In this document: positions 26,102-34,693 of the stretch, one piece after another
Numbering within the stretch: the first letter of the stretch is position 1
Layout of the letters: each line of letters opens with the position of its first letter
DNA from: Paenibacillus caui
GTDB lineage: Bacteria; Bacillota; Bacilli; Paenibacillales; Paenibacillaceae
DNA length: 64,000 nt
NCBI RefSeq assembly: GCF_019904135.1
Contig: NZ_JAIOGQ010000001.1
Location: 186,001-250,000, forward strand
Direction of reading: 5' to 3'
Position numbers and translations under genes: made by a program
Notes under the pieces: generated by a model
Told to the model about the DNA's origin: nothing
Database searches by the model: none
Seen by the model: only the letters and a program-made list of their open reading frames with translations

Positions 26102-27529
26102 TTAGCGCTGCCGTCCCCCGCGGCGCCCCCCGCTTCGGCCACGGCCGCCGGGCGAACCGCTCCGCCCCTGAGGGCGGCTGTCCTGCCGGCCGCCTCTGCC
26201 GCCTGCGGACCGGCCTTCGCGGCGGCCTCCGCCTGCGCGTTCCTCGCCGCGGCGTCCTTCGGCACGCCCGCCTCCGGCAGCCCGGCCGCCGGATTTGCCG
26301 GCGCGCGAAGCCGCCCCGCCTTTCTTGGGGCGGCCGTCTCCGCGCTCGCCCGCGCGTCTGCCGCTCTTGGCGGCAGCCTCTTCGCCGGGCTTCTCCCGCT
26401 CGGCGAAGCCGGAAGCTTCGTAGCGCTGACGCTTGATCCGCTGCGAAATGCCGCGCTCAATGTCGCGCAGCTCCGGCAGATCCTTCGGCGCAACGAAGGT
26501 GACGGCCAGGCCCTTGCCGCCGGCGCGCCCTGTCCGGCCGATGCGGTGAATGTAATATTCCACATCCTGCGGAATATCGTAATTGTACACATGCGTCACG
26601 CCTTCGACATCGATGCCGCGCGCCGCCACATCCGTGGCAACCAGCAGCTGCAGCTTCGCGCTGCGGAAGGCGCGCATCACCTGCTCGCGCTTCGCCTGCG
26701 ACAAATCGCCGTGCAGCTCGTCCGAAGCGTAGCCTTTGCTCTGCAAAGCTTCGTTCAACGTTTTGGCGCGGCGCTTCGTGCGGCAGAAGATGACCGCCAG
26801 GTAAGGACGGTCCCGTTCAATCATGGCGATCAGAGCGTCCTGCTTCGTGCGGTCCGTACATTCCACCACCAGCTGGCGGATGTTGTCCAGCGGAATGTCC
26901 GAATCCGAAGAAATGCGGATATCCCGGGGAGCGTTCATGTAGTTTTTAGCCAGCCGCCGGATGCCGTCCGGCATCGTCGCCGAGAACAGCATGCTCTGCC
27001 GTCTGCGCGGAATCGCATGGAGGATTTCTTCGACCTCCTGCAGAAAGCCCATGTGCAGCATCTGGTCCGCTTCGTCCAGCACAAGCATGGTCACGCCGCC
27101 AAGAGCAAGCGACCCGCGCCTCATATGATCCAGCAGCCGGCCCGGCGTCCCGATGACGAGCTGGCTTCCGCCTTCCAGCTTCCGCAGCTGCCGCTCCACA
27201 TCCTGCCCGCCGTATGCGGCCAGGATGTGAATTCCCGGTTTCCCCGCCGCAAGCTTCCGGGCTTCAGCCGTGACCTGGATCGCAAGCTCCCGCGTCGGCA
27301 TAATGACAAGCGCCTGCGGATGTGCTTTCTGCGGCTGAATCCGCTCCATGATCGGGAGCAGAAAAGCCAGCGTTTTCCCGGTTCCCGTCTGGGCCTGCGC
27401 AATGACGTCTTCGCCCGCAAGCAGCGGCGGAAGCGCCGCTTCCTGAACAGGCGTTGGCTGCACAATTCCCTGGCTTCTCAAATTATTAAGTATCTCGGGC
27501 GATAACCCGAATGCTTCAAAAGTTGACAA
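26102..27529 (-). CDS. DEAD-box RNA helicase with long RGG-rich tail
   Basis: ATP-dependent RNA helicase of 475 residues. Motifs in order: Q motif (GIVQPTPVQEAALP), I AQTGTGKT, Ia PTRELA, Ib TPGR, II DEAD, III SAT, IV VIFCRTK, V ATDVAARGID, VI HRIGRTGRAG. The core ends near residue 365. The remaining about 100 residues are almost only Arg, Gly, Ser, Ala and Glu with many RGG-like steps (GRAEGRRGEERAGGGRREG), a flexible RNA-binding tail. The tail DNA is extremely GC-rich, so indel errors there would be easy to miss. A role in ribosome assembly, RNA decay or cold adaptation is likely by family. Confidence 0.92.
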   Translation of the reverse strand: MSTFEAFGLSPEILNNLRSQGIVQPTPVQEAALPPLLAGEDVIAQAQTGTGKTLAFLLPIMERIQPQKAHPQALVIMPTRELAIQVTAEARKLAAGKPGIHILAAYGGQDVERQLRKLEGGSQLVIGTPGRLLDHMRRGSLALGGVTMLVLDEADQMLHMGFLQEVEEILHAIPRRRQSMLFSATMPDGIRRLAKNYMNAPRDIRISSDSDIPLDNIRQLVVECTDRTKQDALIAMIERDRPYLAVIFCRTKRRAKTLNEALQSKGYASDELHGDLSQAKREQVMRAFRSAKLQLLVATDVAARGIDVEGVTHVYNYDIPQDVEYYIHRIGRTGRAGGKGLAVTFVAPKDLPELRDIERGISQRIKRQRYEASGFAEREKPGEEAAAKSGRRAGERGDGRPKKGGAASRAGKSGGRAAGGGRAEGRRGEERAGGGRREGRSAGGRGGRQDSRPQGRSGSPGGRGRSGGRRGGRQR

Positions 27530-27599
27530 TCACTTCACCTCATTATGGTTTGAACCTTCCGGCCCGTAGAAACATTGTAACAAGGAATGTCCCAAATCA

Positions 27600-27630
27600 A
27601 AAGGCCGGTCGCTTTCCAGCGTTCCGGCCT
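27600..27630 (-). terminator. Terminator of the HEM4-domain gene
   Basis: On the minus strand AGGCCGG pairs with CCGGCCT around an AACGCTGGAAAGCG inner hairpin, followed by TTTTGATTT. It lies between the helicase and the HEM4-domain gene. Confidence 0.6.
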
Positions 27631-27714
27631 CCCAATCGAAGCGTTATTGTTCCGTTAACGGCTTAGTTCTATTGTATGACTGCTTAGCTTCAGGTTCCTC
27701 AAACGGTCCCTCGC

Positions 27715-28548
27715 TTACTCTTTTCCATTTTGTCCGGCATAATACCGCGCAAGCTCAACCATCATGCTGCCCATCCGTTCTTCCCGCGGAGCAATAACCC
27801 GCGTAAGGCCCGCTTCCCTCAGTCCCTGCGCAGTCACTTTGCCCACGGATACGGCGACAACCGGACCCTCCAAAGCCTCAAGCAACTGCCCCGACCGTCC
27901 CGATTTCGCCGCATATTCCAGCAGGAAACGCACCTGGGGGCTGCTTGTAAACGTAACGGCATCGACAGCGCCGCCGAGAATATCCTTAAGCAGCTGCTCC
28001 AGGCTCTCTTCCGGTGGGGAAACATGTCGGTAGGGCAGGAGCTGTATGACGCTTGCGCCTTTCTCCTCCAGCCAGCTGTTAAGCCTTGGCGCAGGGTCGC
28101 CGTGAAGCTGAAGCATCACGCTTGCGCCCTGAAGAGAATCTGCGAGGCCCAAGCTCTCCCACGAGTGGATCAAGCCTTCCGAGCTTCCGTCATCGTCCCT
28201 GACCACGGGTTCGAGCTTCCTCTTTTTCAAGGCGTTAACGGTCTTATAGCCTCTTGCTGCAATACGCGAGTCTCTTAGGAGATCCCATAAATCCGCTGCA
28301 AGCCCCATATCCTCAGCCATGCCAAACAACGCTTCCAGACCCATGCCTGTCGTAAGCACCGCCCATTCCGGACGTTTGGACAACCAGGATACGATCCCGT
28401 CCCTCAGCCGGGTGTCATCCAGGAAAACCGTACCCTGGCTTGGACGCAGCAGAGGAATTCCTCCCATATTTTCTACAAGCTTGCTCAGCTCCTGAGAACG
28501 GCGCGGACCCGTTAACGCAATCCGCTTTCCTTCCAGTCTTCCACCCAT
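27715..28548 (-). CDS. HEM4-domain protein (uroporphyrinogen-III synthase-like)
   Basis: A 277-residue two-lobed protein of the HEM4 fold: N-terminal lobe MGGRLEGKRIALTGPRRSQELSKL, C-terminal lobe with AVTFTSSPQVRFLLEYA and VAVSVGKVTAQGLREAGL. HemD cyclises hydroxymethylbilane to uroporphyrinogen III for haem, sirohaem and B12. No other tetrapyrrole genes are nearby. Instead it lies 122 bp downstream of a winged-helix regulator. In actinobacteria HEM4 domains are fused to OmpR-type DNA-binding domains in nitrate/nitrite regulators. A regulatory or sensing role is therefore a serious alternative to biosynthesis. Confidence 0.8.
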   Translation of the reverse strand: MGGRLEGKRIALTGPRRSQELSKLVENMGGIPLLRPSQGTVFLDDTRLRDGIVSWLSKRPEWAVLTTGMGLEALFGMAEDMGLAADLWDLLRDSRIAARGYKTVNALKKRKLEPVVRDDDGSSEGLIHSWESLGLADSLQGASVMLQLHGDPAPRLNSWLEEKGASVIQLLPYRHVSPPEESLEQLLKDILGGAVDAVTFTSSPQVRFLLEYAAKSGRSGQLLEALEGPVVAVSVGKVTAQGLREAGLTRVIAPREERMGSMMVELARYYAGQNGKE

Positions 28549-28670
28549 CTTTCATCCTCCCAGTGATGCGGCATAGCCGATCTAGCATTATGATTCCTAG
28601 CTTATAGGACAGACCGAGCGCCTGTAAATCCGCAAACCTTCCTCGGCATGTATCTAACGATAAGGAACAA

Positions 28671-29450
28671 TCAATCGGCGAGCCGGTATCCAGCGCCCCG
28701 GACCGTAGCGATATATTCCGGTGATGCTGCGCGGTCTCCCAGCTTTTTGCGAAGGCTTTTGATATGGACATCCACCACATTGCTGCCTCCCAGAAAAGTC
28801 GTGCCCCAAACGGCCGACAGCAGATCCTCGCGGGTCATTACGCTGCCTTCGCTTTCCAGAAGCTGCACGAACAGATCGTATTCCGTCTTGGTCAGATCGA
28901 TTTGCTCGCCTTTGCGGTATACCGCCATCTTCTTGCGGTCGATCCACAAATCCTTGTATATAGCCGGCGAAGTGCCTGCCAGCAGGCGTGAAGCCACAGG
29001 CCGCTTGCCCGCATAATTGCGGATAATGCGCTGGGCGTGGTAGACCAGCTCCTGAGGCCGCGAAGGCCATATCAAAAGCTCCTGCCGGCTAAGATCGGCA
29101 TCCAGACGCGAGAGCATCTGCTCCTTGATCAGATACAAAACCGGCACACCGCCCGTATCCTGGGATAACACCGATTTGATCACCACCGAATCCTGCTCCC
29201 TGTACCGGGTCAGATCAAAGATCAGCAAATCCGCCGAGAGGGCATTCCGGATCCCCTCTTCCCGGTGATGAAACACCATTACGTCAAAACAGCCCTCCGA
29301 CAGATCGCGGACAAGCTCATGAATAGCGCTTGGAAACGGGCTGACCACAATGACCCTTTGGGTCACCGGGCAGGCTTCCGCATAAGGCGGGAAATCTTCG
29401 TCAGGGGTAACAGCTCTTAATTTGTTCTCTTCTTCAAACACTGTGGACAC
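28671..29450 (-). CDS. OmpR-type winged-helix regulator with degenerate receiver-like domain
   Basis: A 259-residue DNA-binding protein. Residues about 30-130 resemble a receiver fold (RVIVVSPFPSAIHELV, ADLLIFDLTRY) but lack a clear acidic pocket, so phosphorylation is doubtful. The C-terminal 95 residues are a complete OmpR/PhoB winged helix (DLTKTEYDLFVQLLESEG, VDVHIKSLRKKLG, TVRGAGYRL). No histidine kinase is adjacent. The start overlaps the end of the Fur-family gene by 34 bases, so the three genes Fur-like, regulator and HEM4 protein form one transcription unit. GTG 29450 or GTG 29441 may be the true start. Confidence 0.82.
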   Translation of the reverse strand: MSTVFEEENKLRAVTPDEDFPPYAEACPVTQRVIVVSPFPSAIHELVRDLSEGCFDVMVFHHREEGIRNALSADLLIFDLTRYREQDSVVIKSVLSQDTGGVPVLYLIKEQMLSRLDADLSRQELLIWPSRPQELVYHAQRIIRNYAGKRPVASRLLAGTSPAIYKDLWIDRKKMAVYRKGEQIDLTKTEYDLFVQLLESEGSVMTREDLLSAVWGTTFLGGSNVVDVHIKSLRKKLGDRAASPEYIATVRGAGYRLAD

Positions 29451-29812
29451 ATCCCTCCGAATACTACGTTTGCGTGATGCACATCATAGCCGGTTTCTTT
29501 GGCTACCGCCTGCTTCCAATCCTCAGGAACCGATGACATAACCTCATCCACACGACCGCAGGAAACGCAAATAATATGCTGGTGTTCATCAAGCTTCGCG
29601 TCATATCGGCTGGCCGATTCCCCCAGCTTCAGTTCCCGGATCAGTTCCTTGTCCGTCAAATAACGCAGAGAGTTGTACACCGTACCATATGCAAAATTGT
29701 AACCCTGTTCAACAAGACGGTTCATTACTTCCGCAGCCGTCGGATGGTCATTCGAATTTCGCACTATATCGTAAACAGCTTTCCGTTGTGTCGTTAAATT
29801 TAAACCTTTCAT
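29417..29812 (-). CDS. Fur-family metalloregulator (PerR/Fur-like)
   Basis: A 131-residue repressor. It has a winged helix (AEVMNRLVEQGYNFAYGTVYNSLRYLTDKELIREL) followed by the metal-binding and dimer domain with HQHIICVSCG and the second CxxC in FGGMCPQC, which make the structural zinc site. Residues of the regulatory metal site are partly present (HHANVVFGG). Family members sense iron, peroxide, zinc or manganese. It heads a unit with the winged-helix regulator and the HEM4 protein, suggesting that haem, iron or redox state is the shared theme. A PerR-like box lies in its promoter. Confidence 0.88.
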   Translation of the reverse strand: MKGLNLTTQRKAVYDIVRNSNDHPTAAEVMNRLVEQGYNFAYGTVYNSLRYLTDKELIRELKLGESASRYDAKLDEHQHIICVSCGRVDEVMSSVPEDWKQAVAKETGYDVHHANVVFGGMCPQCLKKRTN

Positions 29813-29838
29813 GGTTAAACCCGTCCTTCAATTTGATT

Positions 29839-29853
29839 TTAGAATAAGTATAA
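29839..29853 (-). promoter_or_regulatory. PerR/Fur-like box upstream of the Fur-family gene
   Basis: TTATACTTATTCTAA on the minus strand matches the PerR box TTATAATNATTATAA at all but two fixed positions and is itself palindromic. It lies about 27 bp before the ATG, consistent with autoregulation. Confidence 0.5.
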
Positions 29854-30084
29854 ATCCTGATTTAGATTTCGTCAATTTGCTCCTTAGTTGAAAAAGAGAC
29901 CCAGCCTCTTCCTTCTCCCCATCCCTTCGTTTTTATTCCCGCTTAAGTGGCAATAATTGAAAAGGTACCCCGGCGATCGCAACCCGTGGTTTACGGGCAG
30001 CCAATCATGAACGATTCGATTTCCATATAGCTTAAGCTTCCGACGGAAGCCTATGCTTCAACCAAACCTTTAGGAGGATTCTCT

Positions 30085-31638
30085 ATGACCAGCAGCCAAA
30101 TTCCCCGCGAGAGCGAGCTCCCGCAATTTCCGGAATCGCTTTGGCGAAATACCGTCCAGTTTTCCGAGTTTCCTAGGCTAAAGGGACACACGGAAGCCGA
30201 TGTAGCCATCGTCGGCGCCGGCATTACAGGCATTACGACTGCCTATCTGCTTATGAAGGAAGGCATGTCTGTCGCATTGATAGATATGGGCCCCATTCTG
30301 AACGGAACAACCGGCTATACAACCGCAAAAATAACGTCCCAGCAGGGGCTGATCTATGATTCGTTAATCGGCCATTTCGGCGAGCAGCAGGCAAGGGCCT
30401 ACTTTGAGGCCAACGAAGAGGCGCTGCAGTTCATCCGCAGCTTCGCAGCAGAACACGGAATCAACTGCGGCATGCTGCAGGAAGATGCTTATTTGTATGC
30501 CGACTCCGATCAGGATTTGAAGAAGCTGGGGCAGGAATGGAAAGCCTATGAGAAGCTGGGGCTCCCCGGAGAGTGGCTCGATACACTGTCCCTTCCGCTT
30601 TCGGTTAAGGGGGCGATCAAGATGAAGAACCAGGCCCGGTTCCATCCGCTTCAGTATCTCCAGTTCATGGTGAATGAAATCGTGGCCGGCGGCGCAAAAG
30701 TTTACGAGAACACCATGGTCGGAGAAAAGGTAGAGAAGGAGAACGGACGCCTCGTTCTTCGTACGGAGCAGGGCGATACGATCAAATGCGCCTACGCTGT
30801 GTCCGCCTCCCATTTTCCTTTCTATGACGGGGCCATGTATTTCTCCCGCCTGTATTCCGAGCGCTCCTACGTGGTCGCCATGGAGCCGGAGACTCCCTTT
30901 GAAGGCGGCATGTATGTAAACTGCGGATCGCCGAGAAGATCGCTGCGGGCGGCCAGTTGGAATGGCCGGAACCTTGTGCTGGTCGCCGGCGCAAACCACA
31001 AAACTGGCCAAAGCAAGTGCACCATCAAAAATTATGAAGAGCTTGAGCAGTTTGGCGGTTCGCTGTTCGGCATCAAAAGCATCCCTTTCCGCTGGTCAAC
31101 CCAGGACCTGACCACGCTGGACCGGGTACCGTATATCGGCTCCGCCACCAAGGATGATCCCAATATTCTAATCGCCACTGGGTTTGCCAAATGGGGCATG
31201 ACCACCGGGACTCTGGCCGCCAACATGATCCGGGACCGGATTATGAAACGGGAGAACCGGTACGAGGAGCTGTTCACCCCGCAAAGGTTTAAAGCCGATC
31301 CAACCCTTAAAAACTTCATCGTCCAGAACGCCGAGGTCGCCATGGAACTGGTGACCGGCAAGGTGGAATTCGTCCAACGGAAAGCCAGCGAGCTGCAAAA
31401 CGATGAAGGCGCCGTCGTCCGGCACCATGGCAAGCGGGCCGGCGCTTACAAAGACGGGCAGGGGCAGCTGTTCCTTGTCGATACGACATGTATGCATATG
31501 GGCTGCGAGGTGGAATGGAATGCCGGCGAACGTACCTGGGACTGCCCCTGCCACGGTTCCCGGTACAATTATAAAGGCGAAGTGATTGAGGGACCGGCTA
31601 CAAAGCCGCTGACTTCCCTGGCTCAGGAAAAAGAATAA
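30085..31638 (+). CDS. FAD-dependent oxidoreductase with C-terminal Rieske [2Fe-2S] domain (YhfW-like)
   Basis: Two-domain enzyme of 517 residues. Residues about 38-400 form a DAO/glycine-oxidase-type FAD fold starting ADVAIVGAGITGITTAYLLMKEG, with GYTTAKITSQQG and VPYIGSA. The last 90 residues are a Rieske domain, with C-x-H as CMHMGC and C-x2-H as CPCHGS, binding a [2Fe-2S] cluster. The layout equals B. subtilis YhfW. It is cytoplasmic with no signal. A clear AGGAGG precedes ATG 30085. The substrate is unknown. It is monocistronic, followed by a strong terminator, and transcribed away from the Fur-family unit. Confidence 0.9.
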   Translation: MTSSQIPRESELPQFPESLWRNTVQFSEFPRLKGHTEADVAIVGAGITGITTAYLLMKEGMSVALIDMGPILNGTTGYTTAKITSQQGLIYDSLIGHFGEQQARAYFEANEEALQFIRSFAAEHGINCGMLQEDAYLYADSDQDLKKLGQEWKAYEKLGLPGEWLDTLSLPLSVKGAIKMKNQARFHPLQYLQFMVNEIVAGGAKVYENTMVGEKVEKENGRLVLRTEQGDTIKCAYAVSASHFPFYDGAMYFSRLYSERSYVVAMEPETPFEGGMYVNCGSPRRSLRAASWNGRNLVLVAGANHKTGQSKCTIKNYEELEQFGGSLFGIKSIPFRWSTQDLTTLDRVPYIGSATKDDPNILIATGFAKWGMTTGTLAANMIRDRIMKRENRYEELFTPQRFKADPTLKNFIVQNAEVAMELVTGKVEFVQRKASELQNDEGAVVRHHGKRAGAYKDGQGQLFLVDTTCMHMGCEVEWNAGERTWDCPCHGSRYNYKGEVIEGPATKPLTSLAQEKE

Positions 31639-31651
31639 CACTGCTGTTGAA

Positions 31652-31699
31652 AGGCCCCGGCCCTTAGCCTTCAGAATTCAAGGCTGGGCCGGGGTCTTT
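31652..31699 (+). terminator. Terminator of the FAD/Rieske gene
   Basis: GGCCCCGGCCC pairs with GGGCCGGGGTC, extended by AGCCTT/AAGGCT, with a CTTTCT tail. Confidence 0.85.
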
Positions 31700-31814
31700 C
31701 TGCCCTTAAGGATCAGGTTTGCGGCATAGAGCCAAGCACTTGCCTAGCAGCAAACCCTTTCAAGGGAAGGGGCAGCCTATTTTTCAGAATTATATCACTT
31801 ACTATCTTGCATTA

Positions 31815-31863
31815 TTCAATACTACATGTTAATCTTACTTCAGTACTAATTAATATTCAGTAC
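31815..31863. promoter_or_regulatory. Three TTCA(A/G)TAC repeats before the PadR gene
   Basis: TTCAATAC (31815-31822), TTCAGTAC (31839-31846) and TTCAGTAC (31856-31863) lie in the 100 bp before the PadR start, with an ACATGT core at about 31825. They may be the PadR operator; PadR proteins usually autoregulate. This is inference from position. Confidence 0.35.
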
Positions 31864-31919
31864 AGAACATAGCGATAATAGCGATACATCACTTAACAAT
31901 TGCAAATGAGGGATGCTAT

Positions 31920-32246
31920 TTGGATATCAGTATCCAGTTCAAGAAAGGCGCGCTGGAGCTTTGCGTGCTGGTGCTCATCCATCAGCAGGCACGCTATGGA
32001 TACGAGCTTGCCCAATCGGTTTCGGAATATATCGAGGTCGCTGAAGGGGCGCTTTACCCGCTGCTGCGCAGGCTTGTCAAGGAAGGCTACTGCATGACCT
32101 ATCTTCAGGAATCGAGCGGCGGCCCCCCGCGGAAATATTACAAGCTTACTCCCGAAGGAGAAGTCCATATGCACAGGCTCGTCGCAGAATGGAACAAATT
32201 TTCCATCGGGGTTACGAGATTAATTCAGAAAGGAATCCAGCCATGA
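31920..32246 (+). CDS. PadR-family transcriptional regulator
   Basis: A 108-residue winged-helix repressor: FKKGALELCVLVLIHQQARYGYELAQ, then the recognition helix EGALYPLLRRLVKEGY and the wing GPPRKYYKLTPEG. The start is TTG 31920 behind GAGGGA. Its stop overlaps the next ATG (ATGA), so it is translationally coupled to the HAAS-domain membrane protein. The arrangement PadR, HAAS (DUF1700), DUF4097 is common in Bacillota and is linked to cell-envelope stress functions. Confidence 0.92.
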   Translation: MDISIQFKKGALELCVLVLIHQQARYGYELAQSVSEYIEVAEGALYPLLRRLVKEGYCMTYLQESSGGPPRKYYKLTPEGEVHMHRLVAEWNKFSIGVTRLIQKGIQP

Positions 32247-32875
32247 CAAAAAATGAATTTCTGTCCGTGATGGAGTCTCATTTGACGGCACTGCCCCCTG
32301 AAGAACGGGACGAATTGATGGACGACTACAAAGCCCATTTTGCCTTTGGGCTGCAAAGCGGCAAGACCGAGGAAGAAATCGTCACCGAGCTTGGCGATCC
32401 CGCCGAGCTCGCCAAAGAGGTGCTCGGAGACCGCGCCGAGCCAAAAAACGAGCAGCCCTTATACTGGTTCTACGGTCAGGAACAGAAGCAGGCGCAAGGA
32501 TATGCCGGCCAAACCGGTCAAGGGCCTGAAACTCCCTTGCGGCGGCGAATCGCATGGGTTTCGGCAGCCCTACATACCGGCCTGTTCTTTCTCAATCTGG
32601 TGATGATCCCGCTGCTGATCGCTTTCTGGTCGGCAGGGGTTGGGATTGCAGCCGGAGCCGCAAGCGGTATCCTGAGTCCCGTGCTGCTTCTGCTCGACTA
32701 TCTGAAAGACCCTGTATTTTACCCGGCCAAAGCTTTTGCTTCGGTTGCCCTCGTCGGCATCGGCATTCTGCTTCTTTTGTCTTCCCGGTATATTTTTAAA
32801 GGATTGCTGAAATTAACATTAAACTATAGGGGATGGAATGTCCGTCTCATGAAGGGAAACGTGAATCGTGACTAG
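32243..32875 (+). CDS. HAAS-domain (DUF1700) membrane protein
   Basis: A 210-residue protein. The N-terminal about 75 residues are the HAAS helical domain (MTKNEFLSVMESHLTALPPEERDELMDDYKAHF, GKTEEEIVTELGDPAELAKEVLGD), followed by a linker and three transmembrane helices (WVSAALHTGLFFLNLVMIPLLIAFW and two more). ATG 32243 overlaps the PadR stop; the longer frame from 32189 lies inside padR. HAAS domains appear to work with PadR regulators as membrane-bound sensors or partners. Its end overlaps the next gene by eight bases. Confidence 0.88.
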   Translation: MTKNEFLSVMESHLTALPPEERDELMDDYKAHFAFGLQSGKTEEEIVTELGDPAELAKEVLGDRAEPKNEQPLYWFYGQEQKQAQGYAGQTGQGPETPLRRRIAWVSAALHTGLFFLNLVMIPLLIAFWSAGVGIAAGAASGILSPVLLLLDYLKDPVFYPAKAFASVALVGIGILLLLSSRYIFKGLLKLTLNYRGWNVRLMKGNVNRD

Positions 32876-33812
32876 AAAATGGTCTTTGCTCGCCATCATT
32901 CTCATTGTTATTGGACTCGCCGGAATGGCCTATCAAAATTTCAGCTTCGGTGAGCCGCTTAAGTCCTATCAGCACCGCTGGAGCCTTGATGCTTCCCAGT
33001 TAGGCGCCTTGAATGTAGACACCGATTCCCCTACCGACATCGAATTCATTGTTAGCGGGGACGGAAGCAGCTATATCGAACTTAGCGGCAATCTGAAACA
33101 GGAAATGATCGACAAACTGCAAAAAGCTGAACCGGCCGGAAATGGATTCCAACTGGATTTAACAGATCGTAATTTTGAGTTTCTTTCACTCGACTTCCAA
33201 ACAGCCAATCCGCATATTACTGTAGCCCTCCCCGATTCCAGACAGTTCGATCATGTTCAGTTCGACTTTCATTCCGGCAGCGGCAAAGTCAGTGGCTTAA
33301 AGGCGCGGCACGCGGAACTTAAAGTATACTCGGGCAGCTTAAATATATCGGATGCCGCGGCGGAGCAGTTGAAACTCGAATCAGCCTCGGGTAATGTTAC
33401 CGCCGAAAATATTCAGGCAGCCCTTGACGCCAGCGTGCAAGACGGCAACATGACCTTGAAACAGATTACCGGCGAAGGCACGTATAAGGTTATGTCCGGC
33501 AACATTAAAACCGACTTTATTTCGGGTCATATCAACATGGAAACGACCGATGGGAACATCACGATGGACCACTTTACCGGGGAGGGCGTGCTTAAAACCT
33601 TTTCAGGCAATGTGACACTCAGCAACCAGCGTTCGGATGAGCTTGATATCACCGTAGTTGACGGCAACGTGAAGCTGTCCGAGGACGAAGCTTTTCAAGG
33701 CTTGTACGACCTTCGGGCCGATGACGGCAGCGTTCACGCTCCCGAAGCTCCGCAAAAGACCAATGATGTCATCAAAATTCGTACGAATTCAGGCAATATC
33801 ACGGTGAAGTAG
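32868..33812 (+). CDS. DUF4097 beta-helix membrane-anchored protein
   Basis: A 314-residue protein with one N-terminal membrane anchor (WSLLAIILIVIGLAGMAYQ). It is followed by repeated short beta turns rich in SGN and DGN motifs (SGSLNISDA, SGNVTAENI, DGNMTLKQI, SGNIKTDFI, DGNITMDHF, SGNVTLSNQ), the signature of DUF4097 right-handed beta solenoids such as LiaG and YvlB. It starts with GTG inside the end of the HAAS gene. The solenoid would lie outside the membrane. A second DUF4097 protein is encoded at 61.5 kb. Confidence 0.88.
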   Translation: MTRKWSLLAIILIVIGLAGMAYQNFSFGEPLKSYQHRWSLDASQLGALNVDTDSPTDIEFIVSGDGSSYIELSGNLKQEMIDKLQKAEPAGNGFQLDLTDRNFEFLSLDFQTANPHITVALPDSRQFDHVQFDFHSGSGKVSGLKARHAELKVYSGSLNISDAAAEQLKLESASGNVTAENIQAALDASVQDGNMTLKQITGEGTYKVMSGNIKTDFISGHINMETTDGNITMDHFTGEGVLKTFSGNVTLSNQRSDELDITVVDGNVKLSEDEAFQGLYDLRADDGSVHAPEAPQKTNDVIKIRTNSGNITVK

Positions 33813-33912
33813 TAAGACAAACCGTCCGGAAATACCTAACGGGTTCTCTTTTCGGGTGCAAAATTTGTTTTGACAATGAAATTGACCGTGTTTTTGGTGG
33901 AGAAAACCAAAT

Positions 33913-33940
33913 AAAAGGACAGCCAATCGGCTGTCCTTTT
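33913..33940. terminator. Bidirectional terminator between converging genes
   Basis: AAAAGGACAGCC and GGCTGTCCTTTT make a perfect 12-bp stem with a four-base loop, with T runs on both strands. It serves the DUF4097 gene and the AviRa-like gene. Confidence 0.92.
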
Positions 33941-33949
33941 ATAGTTATT

Positions 33950-34693
33950 TCAATTCGAATGGATTATGGGTTCAAAAATTCCAAATTGCCTTTTCCCTAT
34001 TTTGACTAATTCGATTCTTTTGAACTTTTCGTGTTTTAACTTTTGACTTTTATCCGCAATTACTGCTAAGACAGAATGCGAATGGTCTAAAATCTCAAAC
34101 ACATTTTCAAAAAAGTCTATTAACGGGTCTGAGCTATTGCTTCTCCAAGTAACAATGTCACCATAAGGAAGGTCTGTAATGACAATATTAATTTTATTGC
34201 TTATTTCACTTTTATGATTTGAAATAGTGACATCACTCTGAAACGTAGTCACCTTCTCAATAATCGAACCTAAAATAAAATCGCTTAATCTTTCTGCACT
34301 TTCCAAAGCCTTAATATGAGATACTTTATTGTACAATTGGATATATTCTTTAATTTGCTCTTTCCGTTTATTTAACCCATTAGCTGAAAGCAAAGACAAG
34401 TTTTTTTCAGCTACCCCAAGCACATCGCAATTAATGTCGGATGCAAAGATACTTCTAATTTTATCGCTATGAAGTATTCCAATTACTGTGAGTAAATATG
34501 CCCCGCCACAACAAGGGTCGTATAGCGAATATGGACCTTTGCTTCCTTTTGCTTCGAGTATTTGAAAGCACCGTTGAATAATCTCATTTGCAAGCCTTAC
34601 AGGAAACGCAGTTGTTCCATGTGCATTATACAGTACCCTTCCACTTGCAAAGTCTTCATAGTTTTTTTGGATTCTTTCATAAATATATTCCAT
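33950..34693 (-). CDS. AviRa-like 23S rRNA methyltransferase
   Basis: A 247-residue SAM-dependent methyltransferase. The pattern follows AviRa, the avilamycin-resistance guanine-N1 methyltransferase of Streptomyces viridochromogenes: RVLYNAHGTTAFPVRLANEIIQRC at the N-terminus, the SAM loop LYDPCCGGAYLLTVIG, ASDINCDVLGVAEKNLSLLS, the catalytic TDLPYGD, and a C-terminal VIADKSQKL...RIELVKIGKRQ. AviRa methylates a 23S rRNA base near the orthosomycin site. The gene is AT-rich and lies in an accessory patch, so it is probably a transferred resistance-type gene. Its ATG overlaps the stop of the ParB-like gene (TAATG). Whether it confers resistance is untested. Confidence 0.8.
   Translation of the reverse strand: MEYIYERIQKNYEDFASGRVLYNAHGTTAFPVRLANEIIQRCFQILEAKGSKGPYSLYDPCCGGAYLLTVIGILHSDKIRSIFASDINCDVLGVAEKNLSLLSANGLNKRKEQIKEYIQLYNKVSHIKALESAERLSDFILGSIIEKVTTFQSDVTISNHKSEISNKINIVITDLPYGDIVTWRSNSSDPLIDFFENVFEILDHSHSVLAVIADKSQKLKHEKFKRIELVKIGKRQFGIFEPIIHSN

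Noticed and set aside
26089-26592. 167-codon frame overlapping the helicase tail, and 26546-27505 on the plus strand
   Set aside because: Both are shadows of the DEAD-box gene; the Ala/Arg/Pro content comes from the GC-rich RGG-coding DNA.
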